From Spirochaetia bacterium (lineage in GTDB: Bacteria; Spirochaetota; Spirochaetia; Sphaerochaetales; Sphaerochaetaceae), in contig SABI01000141.1 of assembly GCA_009929055.1 (NCBI GenBank), positions 1 to 6,503 of the forward strand: a DNA stretch of 6,503 nucleotides, given 5' to 3'. Shown in pieces: positions 5,694 through 6,503 of this stretch. Below the pieces are notes generated by a model. It saw only the letters and a list, made by a program, of their open reading frames with translations, was not told the DNA's origin and ran no database searches. How positions within the stretch are numbered: position 1 is the first letter of the stretch; each line of letters begins with the position of its first letter. Position numbers and translations under genes: made by a program.

Positions 5694-6503
5694 ATGGAAC
5701 GAATCAAAGTAGCGAGTGTCCAGTTTCAACATATAGCTGGGAATAAAGGTGAGAATTTAAAGACGATTGTCTCGTTTGTTGAGCAAGCAGCAAAAAGTAA
5801 AGTACATCTTATTGTTTTTCCAGAAATGTGCATCACTGGGTATTGGCATGTCCGTAACTTAAGCAAGGAAGAAATTCTTCAATTAGCAGAACCTGTCCCA
5901 AGTGGATCTTCAACAAGAGTGTTAGTTGATCTTGCTATGAAACACAAGATGACTATCGGTGCTGGCCTTATTGAGCTCTCACCTGAAGGAGATCTCTATA
6001 ATACGTATGTGGTAGCCCTATCGGATGGAACTGTCCACTTTCACCGAAAATTACACACCTTCATTAGCGCCTATATGCAAAGTGGTAACTCCTACACTCT
6101 CTTTGATATCCCGCAGGGAGTGAAAGTAGGGGTTCTCACCTGTTACGATAATAACATTGTAGAGAATGCTCGAATCACCGCACTCATGGGAGCAGAAGTT
6201 CTTCTAGCCCCCCACCAGACAGGAGGATGTAACTCGGCTAGTCCAAAAGGAATGAAACATATCTTTGATATGGTTAATGACATTATTATTCCAACACCAG
6301 GAGCAGTCATGGATGCAACCATGATTCTAGATGAAATATTTGATGGTGTAATGACCATAGATGTTGGTGGTGCAACCACAGATGTTCATTCCATTTGTTC
6401 TCCAAAAGGAGAATATATCAAATATCATGATGGAGAACCAAGGTTTAAAAGAACCGTTGAAGGGGATTTAGGGGTTTATATTAATAGAAAATTAGTCATG
6501 GAT
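5694..6503 (+). CDS. Nitrilase-domain / GlmL-like chimeric reading frame, 3' end missing
   Basis: The frame is open for 270 codons from ATG 5694 to the window end, with AAGAGG (5682-5687) six bases before the start. Residues 1 to about 187 are a nitrilase-superfamily domain, which hydrolyses C-N bonds of amides or nitriles in the cytoplasm. It has VASVQF at the N-terminus, Glu44 in FPEMCITGY, Lys119 in HRKLH, Cys150 in LTCYDNN, and the LLAPHQTGG segment. Nitrilases normally run about 270-300 residues, so the last third of the fold is absent. From about residue 188 the protein reads as the middle of a GlmL/MutL-type protein: IIIPTPGAVMDA (197-208), the nucleotide-binding DVGGATTDVHS (223-233) and RTVEGDLGVYIN (253-264). 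GlmL proteins assist adenosylcobalamin mutases; their N-terminal half, with the first phosphate-binding motif, is missing here. The true nature (fusion, deletion product or assembly error) is unresolved. No Glu lies between Lys119 and Cys150, where many nitrilases have a second one. Confidence 0.75.
   Translation, partial: MERIKVASVQFQHIAGNKGENLKTIVSFVEQAAKSKVHLIVFPEMCITGYWHVRNLSKEEILQLAEPVPSGSSTRVLVDLAMKHKMTIGAGLIELSPEGDLYNTYVVALSDGTVHFHRKLHTFISAYMQSGNSYTLFDIPQGVKVGVLTCYDNNIVENARITALMGAEVLLAPHQTGGCNSASPKGMKHIFDMVNDIIIPTPGAVMDATMILDEIFDGVMTIDVGGATTDVHSICSPKGEYIKYHDGEPRFKRTVEGDLGVYINRKLVMD
6240..6275 (+). other. Junction between nitrilase and GlmL-like homology
   Basis: Homology switches within SPKGMKHIFDMV (residues 183-194). 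Up to about SPKGM it resembles the nitrilase stretch that follows HQTGG; from about HIFDMVND it leads into the GlmL IIIPTP motif. There is no stop, linker or frame change. The ATG at 6252 has AAAGGA directly against it, too close to act as a ribosome binding site, so a separate GlmL start here is unlikely. TCCAAAAGGA at the joint (6242-6251) recurs at 6401-6410 inside the GlmL part. Confidence 0.6.

Noticed and set aside
6252..6254. ATG as a separate start for a GlmL gene
   Set aside because: The purine-rich AAAGGA abuts the codon with no spacing, and a start here would still give a protein lacking the N-terminal half of GlmL.

Overview
The window shows a low-to-moderate GC bacterial region with A/T-rich codons and strong purine-rich ribosome binding sites. 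All genes lie on the + strand. The style fits an anaerobic, amino-acid-using member of the Bacillota or Fusobacteriota. This is inferred from base composition and gene families only; there is no rRNA or marker gene to settle it.

Bases 3-5408 hold one ABC import cassette. In order it has the 3' part of a DUF3798-type solute-binding protein (start outside the window), a 539-residue tandem ATPase of the RbsA/MglA type, two paralogous membrane permeases, and a small single-pass membrane protein of unknown function. The last four genes overlap by 8, 4 and 4 bases, so they are almost certainly one translationally coupled unit. The 136-base gap between the binding protein and the ATPase is the only real break. 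It holds two hairpins: a terminator-like one, then a long 22-bp bulged stem-loop just upstream of the ATPase ribosome binding site. They probably set a high ratio of binding protein to transporter. A 9-bp hairpin at 5424-5446 closes the cassette. The substrate cannot be read from the sequence.

Bases 5409-5693 have no gene. They contain the terminator and, near the end, a possible extended -10 promoter for the next gene.

Bases 5694-6503 hold one uninterrupted reading frame that leaves the window. Its first ~187 residues are a nitrilase-superfamily (carbon-nitrogen hydrolase) domain with the Glu, Lys and Cys catalytic positions, cut before the C-terminal part of the fold. Without a stop it then becomes the middle of a GlmL/MutL-type protein, the ASKHA-fold chaperone or reactivase associated with adenosylcobalamin aminomutases (IIIPTP, DVGGATTDVHS and RTVEGDLG motifs). 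Both partners look truncated at the joint, so it may be a deletion-born fusion, an assembly chimera or, less likely, a real new two-domain protein. It is the most unusual item in the window.
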